Under the pieces are notes generated by a model that did no database searches, was not told where the DNA came from, and saw nothing but the letters and a program-made list of their open reading frames with translations. Below, piece by piece: positions 1-9,660 of a DNA stretch of 43,808 nucleotides. This DNA is from Rhodoferax sp. OV413 (lineage in GTDB: Bacteria; Pseudomonadota; Gammaproteobacteria; Burkholderiales; Burkholderiaceae_C): assembly GCA_945861785.1 (NCBI GenBank), contig CAMAWD010000050.1, forward strand, positions 1 to 43,808. Direction: 5' to 3'. Positions within the stretch are counted from its first letter, which is position 1. Each line of letters starts with the position of its first letter. Made by a program: the position numbers and the translations under genes.

Positions 1-2190
1 CGGATCAATGGCCTGCTGGCCCAGTTGCACCATGCGGTCGGTGTTGCTCACGGTACCGGTTTTCTCGGGCCAGGCCGTAGCGGGCAGCACCACATCGGCC
101 AGCCAGGCGGTCTCGGTCATGAAGATGTCTTGCACCACCAAGTGCTCCAAGCTGGCCAAGGCATGGCGGGCATGGTTCAGGTCGGGGTCGCTCATGGCCG
201 GGTGTTCGCCCATGATGTACATGCCGCGCACCTTGTGCGGGTCGGTGTCGGGCGCCAGTGCCTTGTGCATGATCTCGACCACGGTGTAGCCCGGCTGGTC
301 GTCCAGCGGCGTGCCCCAGAAGTTCTCGAACCAGGCATGCGCCGCGGGGTTGGACACACGCTGGTAATTGGGGAACATCATCGGAATCAGGCCGGCATCA
401 CTTGCGCCCTGCACGTTGTTCGGCCCGCGCAGCGGATGCAGGCCGGAGCCGGGCTTGCCAATCTGCCCGGCCACGGTGGCGAGCGCGATCAGGCAGCGTG
501 CATTGTCGGTGCCGTGCACATGCTGGCTGATGCCCATGCCCCACAGGATCATCGCGCCCTTGACCGCACCGGGGACGGAGCCGGCCGGCCGTGCATATTC
601 ACGCGCGACTTCACGCAGCGTCTCGGCAGGAATGCCGCAGATCGGTGCCATGGCCTCCGGGCTGTAGCCTTGGACGTTGTCCTTCAGCGCCTGGTAGTTG
701 CTGGCGCGCTCGCGGATGAACTGCTCGTCTGCCAGACCTTCGTCGATGATGGTGTGGATCAGCGCATTGAGCATGGCCACATCGGTGTCGGCCTTGAACT
801 GCAGGGTGCGCCAGGCGTGTTTGCCGATATCGGTCACGCGCGGGTCGGCGAGCACGATCTTCGCACCGCGTTTGGCGGCATTTTTCATCCAGGTGGCGGC
901 CACCGGATGGTTCGAGGTCGGGTTGGAGCCGATCACCAGGATCAGGCCGGCGTGTTCGACGTCGTTGACCTGGTTGCTCACCGCGCCAGAGCCCACACCT
1001 TCGAGCAGCGCCGCCACGCTGGATGCATGGCACAGGCGCGTGCAGTGGTCCACGTTGTTGGAGCCAAACCCGGTGCGCACCAGTTTCTGGAACAGGTAGG
1101 CCTCTTCGTTGCTGCCCTTGGCCGAACCAAAACCAGCCAGCGACTTCTTGCCATAGGTGTCGCGCAGGTGCTGGAGCTGGCCCGCGGCCAGGGCCAGCGC
1201 TTCGTCCCAGGAGGCCTCGCGGAAGACCGACTGCCAGTCGCCCGGTTGTGGTGCCTGGGCGGGATCCTTGGGGACGCCAGGCTTGCGGATCAGGGGCATG
1301 GTCAGGCGCTGGCCATGGTGCGCATAGTCGAACCCGAAACGCCCCTTGACGCACAGGCGGCTGGCGTTGGCCGGGCCGTCGCGCCCGTCTACGCTGACGA
1401 TGCGGTTGTCTTTGACGTTGTAGGTCAGCAGGCAACCCACGCCGCAAAACGGGCAGACAGAATCGACCCGCTTGTCGACCTGCTGGGACCCGACCTGCGT
1501 CTTGGGCATCAAGGCGCCGGTGGGGCAGGCCTGCACGCATTCGCCGCAGGCCACACAACTGCTCTGGCCCATCGCATCGCCCAGGTCGAACACGATCTCG
1601 CTGTGCGAACCGCGCATCGCATAACCGATCACGTCGTTGACCTGCTCCTCGCGGCACGCACGCACGCAGCGGTTGCACTGGATACAGGCATCCAGGTTCA
1701 CTGCCATGGCTGGATGCGAAAGGTCCGGCGCTGGTTGAGCACGCCGCACTGCCCGCAACGCGGGCCGCACCGCAACATCCATGCGCTCAGCCCACTGGCT
1801 GAGTTCGCCATGCTGGCCAACCGCCGGCCCGGACCCGTCCGCGTCGTTCCACTTGTAGCCGGTGTCCGGCATGTCGGACAGCAGCATCTCCAGCACCATC
1901 TTCTGGCTCTTGACGGCGCGCTCGCTGCCGGCCTGCACCTCCATGCCTGCGGTGACGGTGCGGCAGCAGCTCGGTGCAAGCGTGCGCTCACCTTTGATTT
2001 CGACCACGCAGGCTCGGCAGTTGCCGTCAGGGCGGTAACCGGGCTTGTGGCAAAGCCGCGGGATCTCCACGCCATGGCGTGCGGCGGCATCCAGGATCGT
2101 CTCTCCCTCGTAAGCCTGCAATGGCTTGTGGTCGAGCGTGAAGTCGACGGTGGCGGGCACGACATGCACCAATCGGGCAGGGGCGTTCAT
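1..2190 (-). CDS. fdsA: NAD-dependent formate dehydrogenase, alpha (molybdopterin) subunit, C-terminus off the window
   Basis: Catalytic subunit of a cytoplasmic, oxygen-tolerant type formate dehydrogenase that oxidises formate to CO2 and passes electrons to the FdsB flavin subunit. The reading frame from the ATG at 2190 is open to base 1 (730 codons); the family is about 950 residues, so roughly 220 are missing on the left. The N-terminus is a NuoG-like 2Fe-2S domain (Cys47, Cys58, Cys61, Cys75/76). Next come ferredoxin-type clusters CIQCNRCVRAC and CVACGECVQACPTGAL, then CPFCGVGC for the 4Fe-4S cluster next to the bis-MGD cofactor. The molybdenum-ligand Cys lies in DHCTRLCHASS, aligning with the Sec of FdhF. 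The ATG directly follows the TAG of the upstream subunit gene (TAGATG), which suggests translational coupling. Family identity is certain; the symbol follows the Fds nomenclature. Confidence 0.95.
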   Translation of the reverse strand, partial: MNAPARLVHVVPATVDFTLDHKPLQAYEGETILDAAARHGVEIPRLCHKPGYRPDGNCRACVVEIKGERTLAPSCCRTVTAGMEVQAGSERAVKSQKMVLEMLLSDMPDTGYKWNDADGSGPAVGQHGELSQWAERMDVAVRPALRAVRRAQPAPDLSHPAMAVNLDACIQCNRCVRACREEQVNDVIGYAMRGSHSEIVFDLGDAMGQSSCVACGECVQACPTGALMPKTQVGSQQVDKRVDSVCPFCGVGCLLTYNVKDNRIVSVDGRDGPANASRLCVKGRFGFDYAHHGQRLTMPLIRKPGVPKDPAQAPQPGDWQSVFREASWDEALALAAGQLQHLRDTYGKKSLAGFGSAKGSNEEAYLFQKLVRTGFGSNNVDHCTRLCHASSVAALLEGVGSGAVSNQVNDVEHAGLILVIGSNPTSNHPVAATWMKNAAKRGAKIVLADPRVTDIGKHAWRTLQFKADTDVAMLNALIHTIIDEGLADEQFIRERASNYQALKDNVQGYSPEAMAPICGIPAETLREVAREYARPAGSVPGAVKGAMILWGMGISQHVHGTDNARCLIALATVAGQIGKPGSGLHPLRGPNNVQGASDAGLIPMMFPNYQRVSNPAAHAWFENFWGTPLDDQPGYTVVEIMHKALAPDTDPHKVRGMYIMGEHPAMSDPDLNHARHALASLEHLVVQDIFMTETAWLADVVLPATAWPEKTGTVSNTDRMVQLGQQAIDP

Positions 2191-4008
2191 CTAGGCAATC
2201 TCCTGCGAAAAATACTTCTGGACGCACCGCACCGGGTTGGGCGCGGCCTGCCCCAGCCCGCAGATCGAGGCGTCGGTCATGACGATGTTGAGGTCTTCCA
2301 GTGTGTCCATGTCCCACACCGGCGCCGCCATCAGGCGGGCGGCCTTTTCAGTCCCGACACGGCAGGGCGTGCACTGGCCGCAACTCTCATGGGCGAAAAA
2401 GCGCATCATGTTGAGCGCCGCATCGCGCGCCCTGTCGTTGTGGCCAAGAACGATCACGGCGGCCGACCCGATGAAACCGCCGTGCGGTTGCAAGGTGTCG
2501 AAGTCGAGCGGGAGGTTGGCAAGGCTGGCGGGAAAGATGCCGCCGGACGCTCCGCCAGGCAGATAGGCGTACAGCGTATGGCCGTCCTGCATGCCGCCGC
2601 AGTATTCGTCGACCAACTCCTGCAGCGTGATGCCGGCGGGCGCCAGTTTGACGCCGGGCCACTTGACCCGGCCGCTGACGCTGAACGAGCGCAGACCGTT
2701 GCGCCCGTTGCGCCCGAAACCGCTGAACCAATGTGCGCCCTTCTCGACGATGTCGCGCACCCAATACAGGGTCTCGAAGTTGTGCTCCAGGGTGGGCCGG
2801 CCAAACAGCCCGACCTGCGCGATGTAGGGCGGGCGCATGCGGGGCTCGCCGCGTTTGCCCTCGATGCTCTCGATCATGGCCGACTCCTCGCCGCAGATGT
2901 AGGCGCCTGCGCCGCGGCGCAATTCAATCAGCGGCAGCGAACAGGGCGGGTCGGCCCGCAACCGGGCCAGTTCGGTTTCCAGGATCTCGCGGCAACCGTG
3001 GTATTCGTCGCGCAGGTAGATGTAGCAGGCGTCGATGCCCACCACTTGCGCCGCAACCAGCAAGCCTTCGAGGAAACGGTGCGGGTCGCGCTCGAGCCAG
3101 GTGCGGTCCTTGAAGGTGCCGGGCTCGCCCTCATCGATGTTGACCGCCATCACCCGCGGCGCCGGTTGCTCGCGCACGATACGCCATTTGCGGCCGGCCG
3201 GGAAACCGGCACCACCCAGGCCACGCAGGCCGGAGCCCTCCATTTGCTGAAGGACGCGTTGTGGGTCCTCCTGCCCTGTGGCAAGTGCACCGGCCAGCAC
3301 ATACCCGCCAGCAGCGCGGTAGGCGGTATACCCGGCATACGCCGGCGAGACCTGGATGTCGTGGGCCAGCGGTGACACGCTGGTGCAGGCCAGGTCGGCA
3401 AGGGAAAAGGCCGCATTGCCCTCGGCCGAAGGCTGGCGCACCTGCACGGAATCGACCGCAAGTTTGACGCGCCCCGGCGTGGCCAGGGGCACCGGGTTCT
3501 GGTGCACCACCGCCACCGGCGCCTGTTCGCAGCGGCCCAGACAGGGCGCTGCAAGCACACGCACGTCGGGGCGCCCCAGGATGGCCGGCAAGCGCGCCAG
3601 CAGGTCCTGTGCGCCTGCCAACTCGCAACTCAGACCGTCACAAACACGCACCGTGATCGCCGGTGCCACTGCGTCACCGCGCACCACCTCGAAGTGGTGG
3701 TAGAAAGTGGCGACCTCGTAGACCTCGGCGATGGGGATGTTCATTTCCTGTGCCAGGGCCACCAGATGGCGATCGTGCAGACAGCGCCAGGCGTCATTGA
3801 GCCGGTGCAGTTGCTCGATCAGGAGGTCGCGCCGATGGCCGGCGTCCGGGCGTGGCCCGATCAGGCCCCGCACTTCGGCCAGCGATTGGTCGTCGGCCTG
3901 GCGGCCCTTGAGTTTGCTCTTGCTTCGGATGCGGTCGCGCAGGACGTCGAGCGTCACGGCGGCGACCACGGGCGCGTTGGGGGAAGTTCCGGATGGCGTC
4001 ATGGTCAC
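2191..4008 (-). CDS. fdsB: Formate dehydrogenase fused gamma-beta subunit (FdsG-FdsB / NuoE-NuoF fusion)
   Basis: A single 605-residue protein combines the diaphorase parts of the formate dehydrogenase. The N-terminal ~170 residues are a NuoE/FdsG-like thioredoxin-fold domain with 2Fe-2S ligands in VCDGLSCE and APCLGRC. The C-terminal part is NuoF/FdsB-like, with the FMN/NADH site GLRGLGGAGFPAGRKW and NIDEGEPGTFKDR and the 4Fe-4S set ESCGQCTPCR plus ICGLG. It should pass electrons from FdsA through FMN to NAD+. In Cupriavidus and Rhodobacter the two domains are separate fdsG and fdsB genes, so the fusion is noteworthy. The start is either GTG at 4008 or ATG two codons later at 4002. It lies 57 bases after the LysR gene and abuts fdsA. 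Confidence 0.93.
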   Translation of the reverse strand: MTMTPSGTSPNAPVVAAVTLDVLRDRIRSKSKLKGRQADDQSLAEVRGLIGPRPDAGHRRDLLIEQLHRLNDAWRCLHDRHLVALAQEMNIPIAEVYEVATFYHHFEVVRGDAVAPAITVRVCDGLSCELAGAQDLLARLPAILGRPDVRVLAAPCLGRCEQAPVAVVHQNPVPLATPGRVKLAVDSVQVRQPSAEGNAAFSLADLACTSVSPLAHDIQVSPAYAGYTAYRAAGGYVLAGALATGQEDPQRVLQQMEGSGLRGLGGAGFPAGRKWRIVREQPAPRVMAVNIDEGEPGTFKDRTWLERDPHRFLEGLLVAAQVVGIDACYIYLRDEYHGCREILETELARLRADPPCSLPLIELRRGAGAYICGEESAMIESIEGKRGEPRMRPPYIAQVGLFGRPTLEHNFETLYWVRDIVEKGAHWFSGFGRNGRNGLRSFSVSGRVKWPGVKLAPAGITLQELVDEYCGGMQDGHTLYAYLPGGASGGIFPASLANLPLDFDTLQPHGGFIGSAAVIVLGHNDRARDAALNMMRFFAHESCGQCTPCRVGTEKAARLMAAPVWDMDTLEDLNIVMTDASICGLGQAAPNPVRCVQKYFSQEIA

Positions 4009-4037
4009 CCGAGTATTGCAGTACGCCCGCCAGCGCG

Positions 4038-4079
4038 TCCAATTGAATCAGGACACCGGCCGATTCAAGACCTGAATTG
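4038..4079. promoter_or_regulatory. Nested inverted repeats between the LysR gene and fdsGB
   Basis: A perfect 7-bp inverted repeat TTGAATC (4043-4049) / GATTCAA (4062-4068) has a 12-base spacer. It sits inside a looser pair in which CCAATT...CAGG opens the segment and CCTGAATTGG closes it. The right edge overlaps the last codons and stop of the LysR gene, and the segment ends about 30 bases before the fdsGB start. It could be a LysR-type operator for the fds genes or an RNA hairpin between cistrons. No clear -35/-10 pair was found here. Confidence 0.35.
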
Positions 4080-5030
4080 GACCGGCCCCTGAACCAGGGC
4101 GCCGCTGTTGGCTGCAACATGCGCCAGCCAGGCCGGCTCCCGGGCCAACCCCAGCGCCGCGTCCTGCGCCCGCGAGGGCCGGTCACCCGGCGCAATCATG
4201 AAACCCACCGGTGTCAGCACCTCGGGATCTGCCAGCGGGAGGGCTTCGAGTTCCCGGTAGCCGCGCACCGCACCCACCAGGGCGCCTGGCAACACGCTGC
4301 ATACATCTCCGGCCACCACGCTGAGCGCCAGCGTGAGTATGGAATTGGTCTCGATCACCGGCCGCACAGTGGTCTGGGCGGTGGCGAATGCGCCATCGAC
4401 CAAAGTGCGGTTGTGCATGTCGGGGGTGAGCAGACACAAGGGCATCTTCGCTGCCTGCGCCCAACCGATGCGTGGGCCGAACTGCAGTTGCCCGGTGTCC
4501 GGCCCGGTGGCCCGTCGCACCAGGAAATAGTGCTCGGCATACTGCGCCACCGTGCCCAGGCGGATGCCCAGGTGCCTCAGGCGGTCGGTGTAACCCAGGC
4601 CCAGGTCGAGCGACAGGCTCTCCAGGCCGGCTTCGATCTCGGGTGAACTCAGCGACAAGACCACCGGTGCTATGCCGGGATAACGTGCCTGCAAACGCGC
4701 CGCGAAACGCGCCGCAATCGGCACTGCAGTCGGCACCACGCCCAGGCGCAACGTGCCCTGGGGCCGGTCCACGCTGCTTTGCAGGTCCTGTTGCAGAACA
4801 TCACGTTCATGCAGCATGCGCCGCGCGCTGCCCAGCACGCGTTGCCCCTCCGCGGTGAATCCCACGAAGCTGCGCCCGCGCGAGACGATGGCACAGCCGA
4901 ACTCCTGCTCCATGGCCCGCAGCGCGTTGGACAAGGCTGGCTGGGTAATGTGGCATGCCTGTGCGGCACGCCCGAAATGCTTGTGCTCGTCGAGCGCCAA
5001 CAGGTACCTGAGTGAGCCGAGCAGGTTCAT
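4065..5030 (-). CDS. LysR-family regulator, probable regulator of the fds operon
   Basis: A 321-residue LysR-type regulator. Residues 1-60 form the winged helix-turn-helix (FGRAAQACHITQPALSNALRA is the recognition region) and residues ~90-300 the periplasmic-binding-like effector domain. It lies directly upstream of fdsGB-fdsA on the same strand, the usual position of the FdsR-type regulator. LysR proteins with formate dehydrogenase operons normally respond to formate, but nothing in this sequence fixes the ligand. ATG at 5030 fits the family (MNLLGSLRYLLAL). It starts 24 bases downstream of the end of mrp, so part of its transcription may read through from that gene. Confidence 0.9.
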   Translation of the reverse strand: MNLLGSLRYLLALDEHKHFGRAAQACHITQPALSNALRAMEQEFGCAIVSRGRSFVGFTAEGQRVLGSARRMLHERDVLQQDLQSSVDRPQGTLRLGVVPTAVPIAARFAARLQARYPGIAPVVLSLSSPEIEAGLESLSLDLGLGYTDRLRHLGIRLGTVAQYAEHYFLVRRATGPDTGQLQFGPRIGWAQAAKMPLCLLTPDMHNRTLVDGAFATAQTTVRPVIETNSILTLALSVVAGDVCSVLPGALVGAVRGYRELEALPLADPEVLTPVGFMIAPGDRPSRAQDAALGLAREPAWLAHVAANSGALVQGPVQFRS

Positions 5031-5054
5031 GGTCGGTTTGCCCGGCGCGCGTGT

Positions 5055-6146
5055 TCAGGTTTCCTTGGATATCTTGATCGACGGGAACTTGGACGAGAAA
5101 TCCCGGTTCTTGGCCGCGATCGCCAGCGCCACCTGGCGCGCCACCGCCTTGTAGATTGCAGCCACCTCGCCGTCCGGGTCAGACACCACGGTCGGCTCGC
5201 CACTGTCGGCCTGGACCCGGATCTGCATGCTCAGCGGCAGGGCCCCGAGGTAGTCCATGCCGTATTCCGCCGCCATCGTCTTGCCACCGTCGGCGCCGAA
5301 GATGTGTTCGACATGGCCGCACTGGCTGCACACGTGCACCGCCATGTTCTCGACGATGCCCAGGATCGGCACCCCGACCTTCTGGAACATCTTGATGCCC
5401 TTCTTGGCATCCAGCAGGGCGATGTCCTGGGGCGTGGTGACGATCACCGCGCCGGTCATCGGCACGCGCTGGCTCAGCGTGAGCTGGATATCGCCAGTGC
5501 CTGGCGGCATGTCGACGATCAGGTAGTCGAGGTCCTGCCAGTTGGTCTGGCGCAACAACTGCTCCAGCGCCTGCGTGGCCATCGGTCCGCGCCAGATCAT
5601 GGCTTCGTCCTGGGCCACCAGGAAACCGATCGACATCACCTGCACGCCGTAGTTCTCCATCGGCTCCATGGTCTTGCCGTCGGCGCTCTCCGGCTTGCCT
5701 TCGATGCCCATCATCATCGGGATACTCGGGCCGTAGATGTCGGCGTCCAGCACACCCACGCGCGCACCTTCGGCGGCCAGGGCCAGGGCCAGGTTGACTG
5801 CAGTTGTGCTCTTGCCTACGCCACCCTTGCCGGAGGCGACTGCAACGATGTTCTTGACGTGGGGGAGCAACTGCACGCCGCGCTGCACCGCGTGCGGGAT
5901 GATCTTCACGCTCAGGTTGGCCGACACATTTTCGACACCGGCGACCGACCTGGCAGCGGCCACCAGGGCCTTGCGAAAGTCCGGGATCTGGCTTTTGGCG
6001 GGATAACCCAGCTCCACATCGAAGGCCACATCCCCTCCGCTGAGGGTCAAGTTGCGAAGTGCGCGGGTCGAGACAAAGTCCCGCCCCGTGTTGGGATCGA
6101 TGACGCCCTTGAGAGCGTCCATCACCTGCTGTTGCGTTGCTGCCAT
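5055..6146 (-). CDS. apbC: Iron-sulfur cluster carrier protein ApbC/Mrp (P-loop ATPase)
   Basis: A 363-residue Mrp/NBP35-family ATPase that binds and delivers Fe-S clusters to apo-proteins in the cytoplasm. The N-terminal ~90 residues are a DUF59/MIP18-like domain (VMDALKGVIDPNTGRDFV). This is followed by the deviant Walker A motif ASGKGGVGKST, the DADIYGPSIP switch, and the C-terminal CxxC (VCSQCGH) that binds the bridging cluster at the dimer interface. Length and motif order are normal. It is divergent from the patatin gene and shares a strand with the downstream lysR-fds genes. Those encode a cluster-rich enzyme, so supply of Fe-S clusters is a plausible but unproven link. Confidence 0.95.
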   Translation of the reverse strand: MAATQQQVMDALKGVIDPNTGRDFVSTRALRNLTLSGGDVAFDVELGYPAKSQIPDFRKALVAAARSVAGVENVSANLSVKIIPHAVQRGVQLLPHVKNIVAVASGKGGVGKSTTAVNLALALAAEGARVGVLDADIYGPSIPMMMGIEGKPESADGKTMEPMENYGVQVMSIGFLVAQDEAMIWRGPMATQALEQLLRQTNWQDLDYLIVDMPPGTGDIQLTLSQRVPMTGAVIVTTPQDIALLDAKKGIKMFQKVGVPILGIVENMAVHVCSQCGHVEHIFGADGGKTMAAEYGMDYLGALPLSMQIRVQADSGEPTVVSDPDGEVAAIYKAVARQVALAIAAKNRDFSSKFPSIKISKET

Positions 6147-6223
6147 TGATTGCTCCTGAAGGGCTGTAGTCTAGCGAAACGCTTTGGCCCTTCACCGGGC
6201 CCGGCTCCATCCATAATCGCAGC

Positions 6224-7513
6224 ATGCCCACGGAACCGGCGACCAAGCCGAAAACCGGACTCCTCCTGACCGGTGGCGGAGCGCGGGCCGCCTACCAGGT
6301 CGGCGTGCTGGAAGCAGTGGCGGAGATCCGCCGCGCATGCGGGGCCTTGCACGGTCCCAACCCGTTCCCGATCATCACCGGCACTTCGGCCGGGGCGATC
6401 AACGCGTCGGCGCTGGCGTGCGGGGCAGACGACTTCGACAAAGCCGTGCAAGACATGGCCGGGGTGTGGAGAAATTTCCATGCCGGCCAGGTCTACCGTG
6501 CCGATTCGCTGGGCATGTTGCGCACCGGGGCGAGTTGGCTGACCCTGCTGTCGCTGGGCTGGTTGCTGGCGAAGTGGCGCCGTCTCAAACCGCGTTCGCT
6601 GCTGGACAACACGCCGCTGCACCAACTGTTGCGCGACATGGTTCCCCTGGAGCGCATGCACGGGCTGATCGCAGGCGGGCATATACACGCGCTGGCGGTG
6701 TCAGCATCGAGTTACAGCTCGGGCGAACACGTGACCTTCTTCGAGGGCGCGCCGGAGATTACTCCCTGGGTGCGTTCGCAGCGGTACGCGGTGCGCGACC
6801 GCATCACGCACCAGCACCTGCTGGCATCCTCAGCGATTCCGTTTGTGTTTCCCGCTGCCGCCCTGCCACTGGAGGGGCGCACCGAGTACTTCGGCGACGG
6901 GTCGATGCGCCAGTCGGCGCCGGTGGCAGCCGCCATCCACCTGGGCGCCGAACGCATCCTGGTGGTGGGCGCCGGGCGCATGACCGAACCCAAGCTGGAT
7001 GCGCGCTTGTCTCCTCCCAACACCTATCCAACTCTGGCGCAGATTGCCGGCCACACCTTGTCGAACATCTTCCTGGACGCGCTCGCGGTCGATGTGGAGC
7101 GTGTACGCCGCATCAACCATACGATTGCGTTGCTGACGCCGCAAGCACGCCGCGACAGTGCCCTGCGCCCGGTGGAACTGCTGGTGATCGCGCCTTCGCA
7201 ACGCATCGACGCGATCGCAGCGCGCCATGTGCGCGACCTGCCGCACGCCGTGCGCAGCCTGCTCGGAGGTGTGGGCGTGTCGGCCGACAAATCTGACGCC
7301 AAGGGCGCGGTGCTGGCAAGTTATCTGCTGTTCGAGCAGGGCTTCACGCGGGAATTGATGGCCCTGGGCCACACCGATGCACATGCCCAGCGCGCCGGCA
7401 TCTGTGCGCTGTTCGGCTGGTGCGACCCGACGGCGCCGGCTGCGGCACCCGGAGACACTGAGCCCGGCGCGCCGCGGGTCGAGCGCAGGCGCGACCCCTT
7501 GCGCCTGCGCTGA
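6224..7513 (+). CDS. Patatin-like phospholipase family protein
   Basis: A 429-residue serine lipid acyl hydrolase of the patatin fold. Its motifs are the oxyanion-hole loop LTGGGARAAYQVGVL (residues ~15-30), the nucleophile elbow GTSAGAIN (GxSxG) and the catalytic Asp in FGDGSMRQSAP, which complete the Ser-Asp dyad. A hydrophobic stretch WLTLLSLGWLLAKW at ~105-118 may associate with the membrane; there is no signal peptide. Bacterial members act on phospholipids or neutral lipids, and the substrate here is unknown. The gene diverges from apbC with a 77-base gap. A GC-rich inverted repeat, CCGCC-CCG-GGCGG, immediately follows its stop codon (7514-7526). Confidence 0.9.
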   Translation: MPTEPATKPKTGLLLTGGGARAAYQVGVLEAVAEIRRACGALHGPNPFPIITGTSAGAINASALACGADDFDKAVQDMAGVWRNFHAGQVYRADSLGMLRTGASWLTLLSLGWLLAKWRRLKPRSLLDNTPLHQLLRDMVPLERMHGLIAGGHIHALAVSASSYSSGEHVTFFEGAPEITPWVRSQRYAVRDRITHQHLLASSAIPFVFPAAALPLEGRTEYFGDGSMRQSAPVAAAIHLGAERILVVGAGRMTEPKLDARLSPPNTYPTLAQIAGHTLSNIFLDALAVDVERVRRINHTIALLTPQARRDSALRPVELLVIAPSQRIDAIAARHVRDLPHAVRSLLGGVGVSADKSDAKGAVLASYLLFEQGFTRELMALGHTDAHAQRAGICALFGWCDPTAPAAAPGDTEPGAPRVERRRDPLRLR

Positions 7514-7600
7514 CCGCCCCGGGCGGCGCACCGGCTGCAAAATGGTCGACGACTAAAATCGAAAGATCACTGTCCGAACGCCAAACCGCGCACCCACTCC

Positions 7601-9649
7601 ATGCCACGCCAACTCTTTGTGACCACCGCACTGCCGTATGCCAACGGCAACTTCCATATCGGCCACATCATGGAGTACATCCAGGCCGATATCTGGGTGC
7701 GCCACCAGCGCATGCAGGGCAACGCGGTGGACTTTGTCTGCGCCGATGACGCCCACGGCGCCCCGATCATGATCGCAGCAGAGAAAGCCGGCAAGACGCC
7801 GCAGCAGTTCGTTGCCGACATCGCTGCGGGGCGCAAGCCCTACCTCGACGGTTTCGACGTCGCATTCGACAACTGGCACTCCACCGACGCCCCGGAGAAC
7901 CACGCACTCGCCCAGCAGATCTACCGCGACCTGAAGAGCGCCGGCCTGATCACCACCCGCGTCGTCGAACAGTTCTTCGACCCCCAGAAGAACATGTTCC
8001 TGCCCGACCGATTCATCAAGGGCGAATGTCCCAAATGCGGCACCAGGGACCAGTACGGCGACAACTGCGAAAACTGCGGTGCGGTGTACGCGCCGACCGA
8101 CCTGCGCAACCCCTGTTCGGCGCTGTCCGGCGCGACACCGGTCCTCAAGAGTTCGGAGCACTTCTTCTTCCAGTTGTCCGACCCGCGTTGCGTGGAGTTT
8201 TTGCAGCACTGGACCCAGGACGGACGCCTGCAGCCCGAGGTGGCGAACAAGGTGAAGGAATGGTTTTCACCGCGCCAGAATGCCGACGGCAGCACCAGCG
8301 AAGGCCTGGGCGACTGGGACATCAGCCGGGATGCGCCCTACTTCGGCATCGAGATACCCGACGCGCCGGGCAAATATTTCTACGTATGGCTGGATGCGCC
8401 CATCGGTTACCTCGCGTCGCTCAAGAACCTTCTGGCCCGGCGCGGTGAGGATTACGACGCCTACATGGCAAACCCTGCGCTGGAGCAGTACCACTTCATC
8501 GGCAAGGACATCGTCACATTCCACACTCTTTTCTGGCCGGCGATGCTGAAGTTCAGCGGCCGCAAGACGCCCGACAACGTCTTCGTGCACGGTTTCCTGA
8601 CCGTCAACAATGGCGAGAAGATGAGCAAGAGCCGGGGCACCGGGCTCGACCCGCTGAAGTACCTTGGCCTGGGCATGAACCCCGAATGGCTGCGTTATTA
8701 CCTGGCCGCCAAGCTCAACGGCCGCAATGAAGACATCGATTTCAATGCCGAGGATTTCATGCTGCGGGTCAACAGCGACCTGGTTGGCAAGTTCGTCAAC
8801 ATCGCCAGCCGGGCCGTGAAGTTCCTGCCCGCGGGCAAACTGGTGGCGTGTGACGCGGATGGCAGCCTGCAACAAGAAGCTGCCAGGCTGCTCGCCACGG
8901 TGCAGGGCTGTTACGAATCGCGCGACTACGCGCGCGCATTGCGCGAGGTGATGGGTTTTGCCGACACCGTCAACACCCGCTTCGACGCTGCCGCGCCCTG
9001 GAAGCTTGTCAAGGAAGGCAAAACCGACCAGGCCGCCGTCGCATGCGCGGCATGCATCGAGATGTTCAAGGTCCTGACCGCCTGCCTGAAGCCGGTGCTG
9101 CCGGCCCTGGCTGCGCAGGCAGAGACTTTCCTCAGGTCGCCGGCGCTCGACTGGTCCAACGCCGGCACGCCGCTGGGCGATGGTCACCAGGTGGGCGCCT
9201 ACTCACACCTGATGCAGCGTGTCGAAATGGCGCAGCTCGAATCCTTGTTCGAAGCACCGCTGCCGGAAGTCACGCCGCCCACGCTGCCCGGCGGCGAAGC
9301 GATTGCACCCACCATCACCATCGACGACTTCGCCAAGATCGACCTGCGCATCGCCAGGATCGAGAACTGCGAGGCGGTTGACGGCTCGACCAAACTGTTG
9401 CGCCTGACCCTCGACGTGGGAGAAGGACGGATGCGCAACGTGTTCAGCGGAATCGCCAGCGCCTACGCGCCACAGGACCTGATCGGCAAACTGACCGTCA
9501 TGGTGGCCAACCTGGCTCCGCGCAAGATGAAGTTCGGCATCAGCGAAGGCATGGTGCTGGCGGCCAGCGATGCGGACGAGAAGGCACGGCCAGGCATCCA
9601 TGTACTGGAGCCTTCGACCGGCGCCCAGCCCGGCATGCGGGTGCGCTGA
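7601..9649 (+). CDS. metG: Methionyl-tRNA synthetase
   Basis: A 682-residue class I aminoacyl-tRNA synthetase that charges tRNA-Met. It shows the HIGH motif as [13 protein letters not shown] (residues ~18-30), a zinc knuckle [18 protein letters not shown] (~145-165), the KMSKSRGT loop, an anticodon-binding helical domain, and a C-terminal Trbp111-like OB-fold tRNA-binding domain from about residue 575 ([18 protein letters not shown]). Length and architecture match the long bacterial form. An A/T-rich TAAAAT sits at about 7553 upstream of the start and could be a -10 element. A SulP transporter gene follows after 11 bases. Confidence 0.98.
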   Translation: MPRQLFVTTALPYANGNFHIGHIMEYIQADIWVRHQRMQGNAVDFVCADDAHGAPIMIAAEKAGKTPQQFVADIAAGRKPYLDGFDVAFDNWHSTDAPENHALAQQIYRDLKSAGLITTRVVEQFFDPQKNMFLPDRFIKGECPKCGTRDQYGDNCENCGAVYAPTDLRNPCSALSGATPVLKSSEHFFFQLSDPRCVEFLQHWTQDGRLQPEVANKVKEWFSPRQNADGSTSEGLGDWDISRDAPYFGIEIPDAPGKYFYVWLDAPIGYLASLKNLLARRGEDYDAYMANPALEQYHFIGKDIVTFHTLFWPAMLKFSGRKTPDNVFVHGFLTVNNGEKMSKSRGTGLDPLKYLGLGMNPEWLRYYLAAKLNGRNEDIDFNAEDFMLRVNSDLVGKFVNIASRAVKFLPAGKLVACDADGSLQQEAARLLATVQGCYESRDYARALREVMGFADTVNTRFDAAAPWKLVKEGKTDQAAVACAACIEMFKVLTACLKPVLPALAAQAETFLRSPALDWSNAGTPLGDGHQVGAYSHLMQRVEMAQLESLFEAPLPEVTPPTLPGGEAIAPTITIDDFAKIDLRIARIENCEAVDGSTKLLRLTLDVGEGRMRNVFSGIASAYAPQDLIGKLTVMVANLAPRKMKFGISEGMVLAASDADEKARPGIHVLEPSTGAQPGMRVR

Positions 9650-9660
9650 ACGGCAACCCC

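Noticed and set aside
25-3375. Open plus-strand frame of 1116 codons
   Set aside because: It is antisense to fdsA and fdsGB, whose frames carry cluster and flavin motifs. The plus frame has no recognisable domain and reflects high GC.
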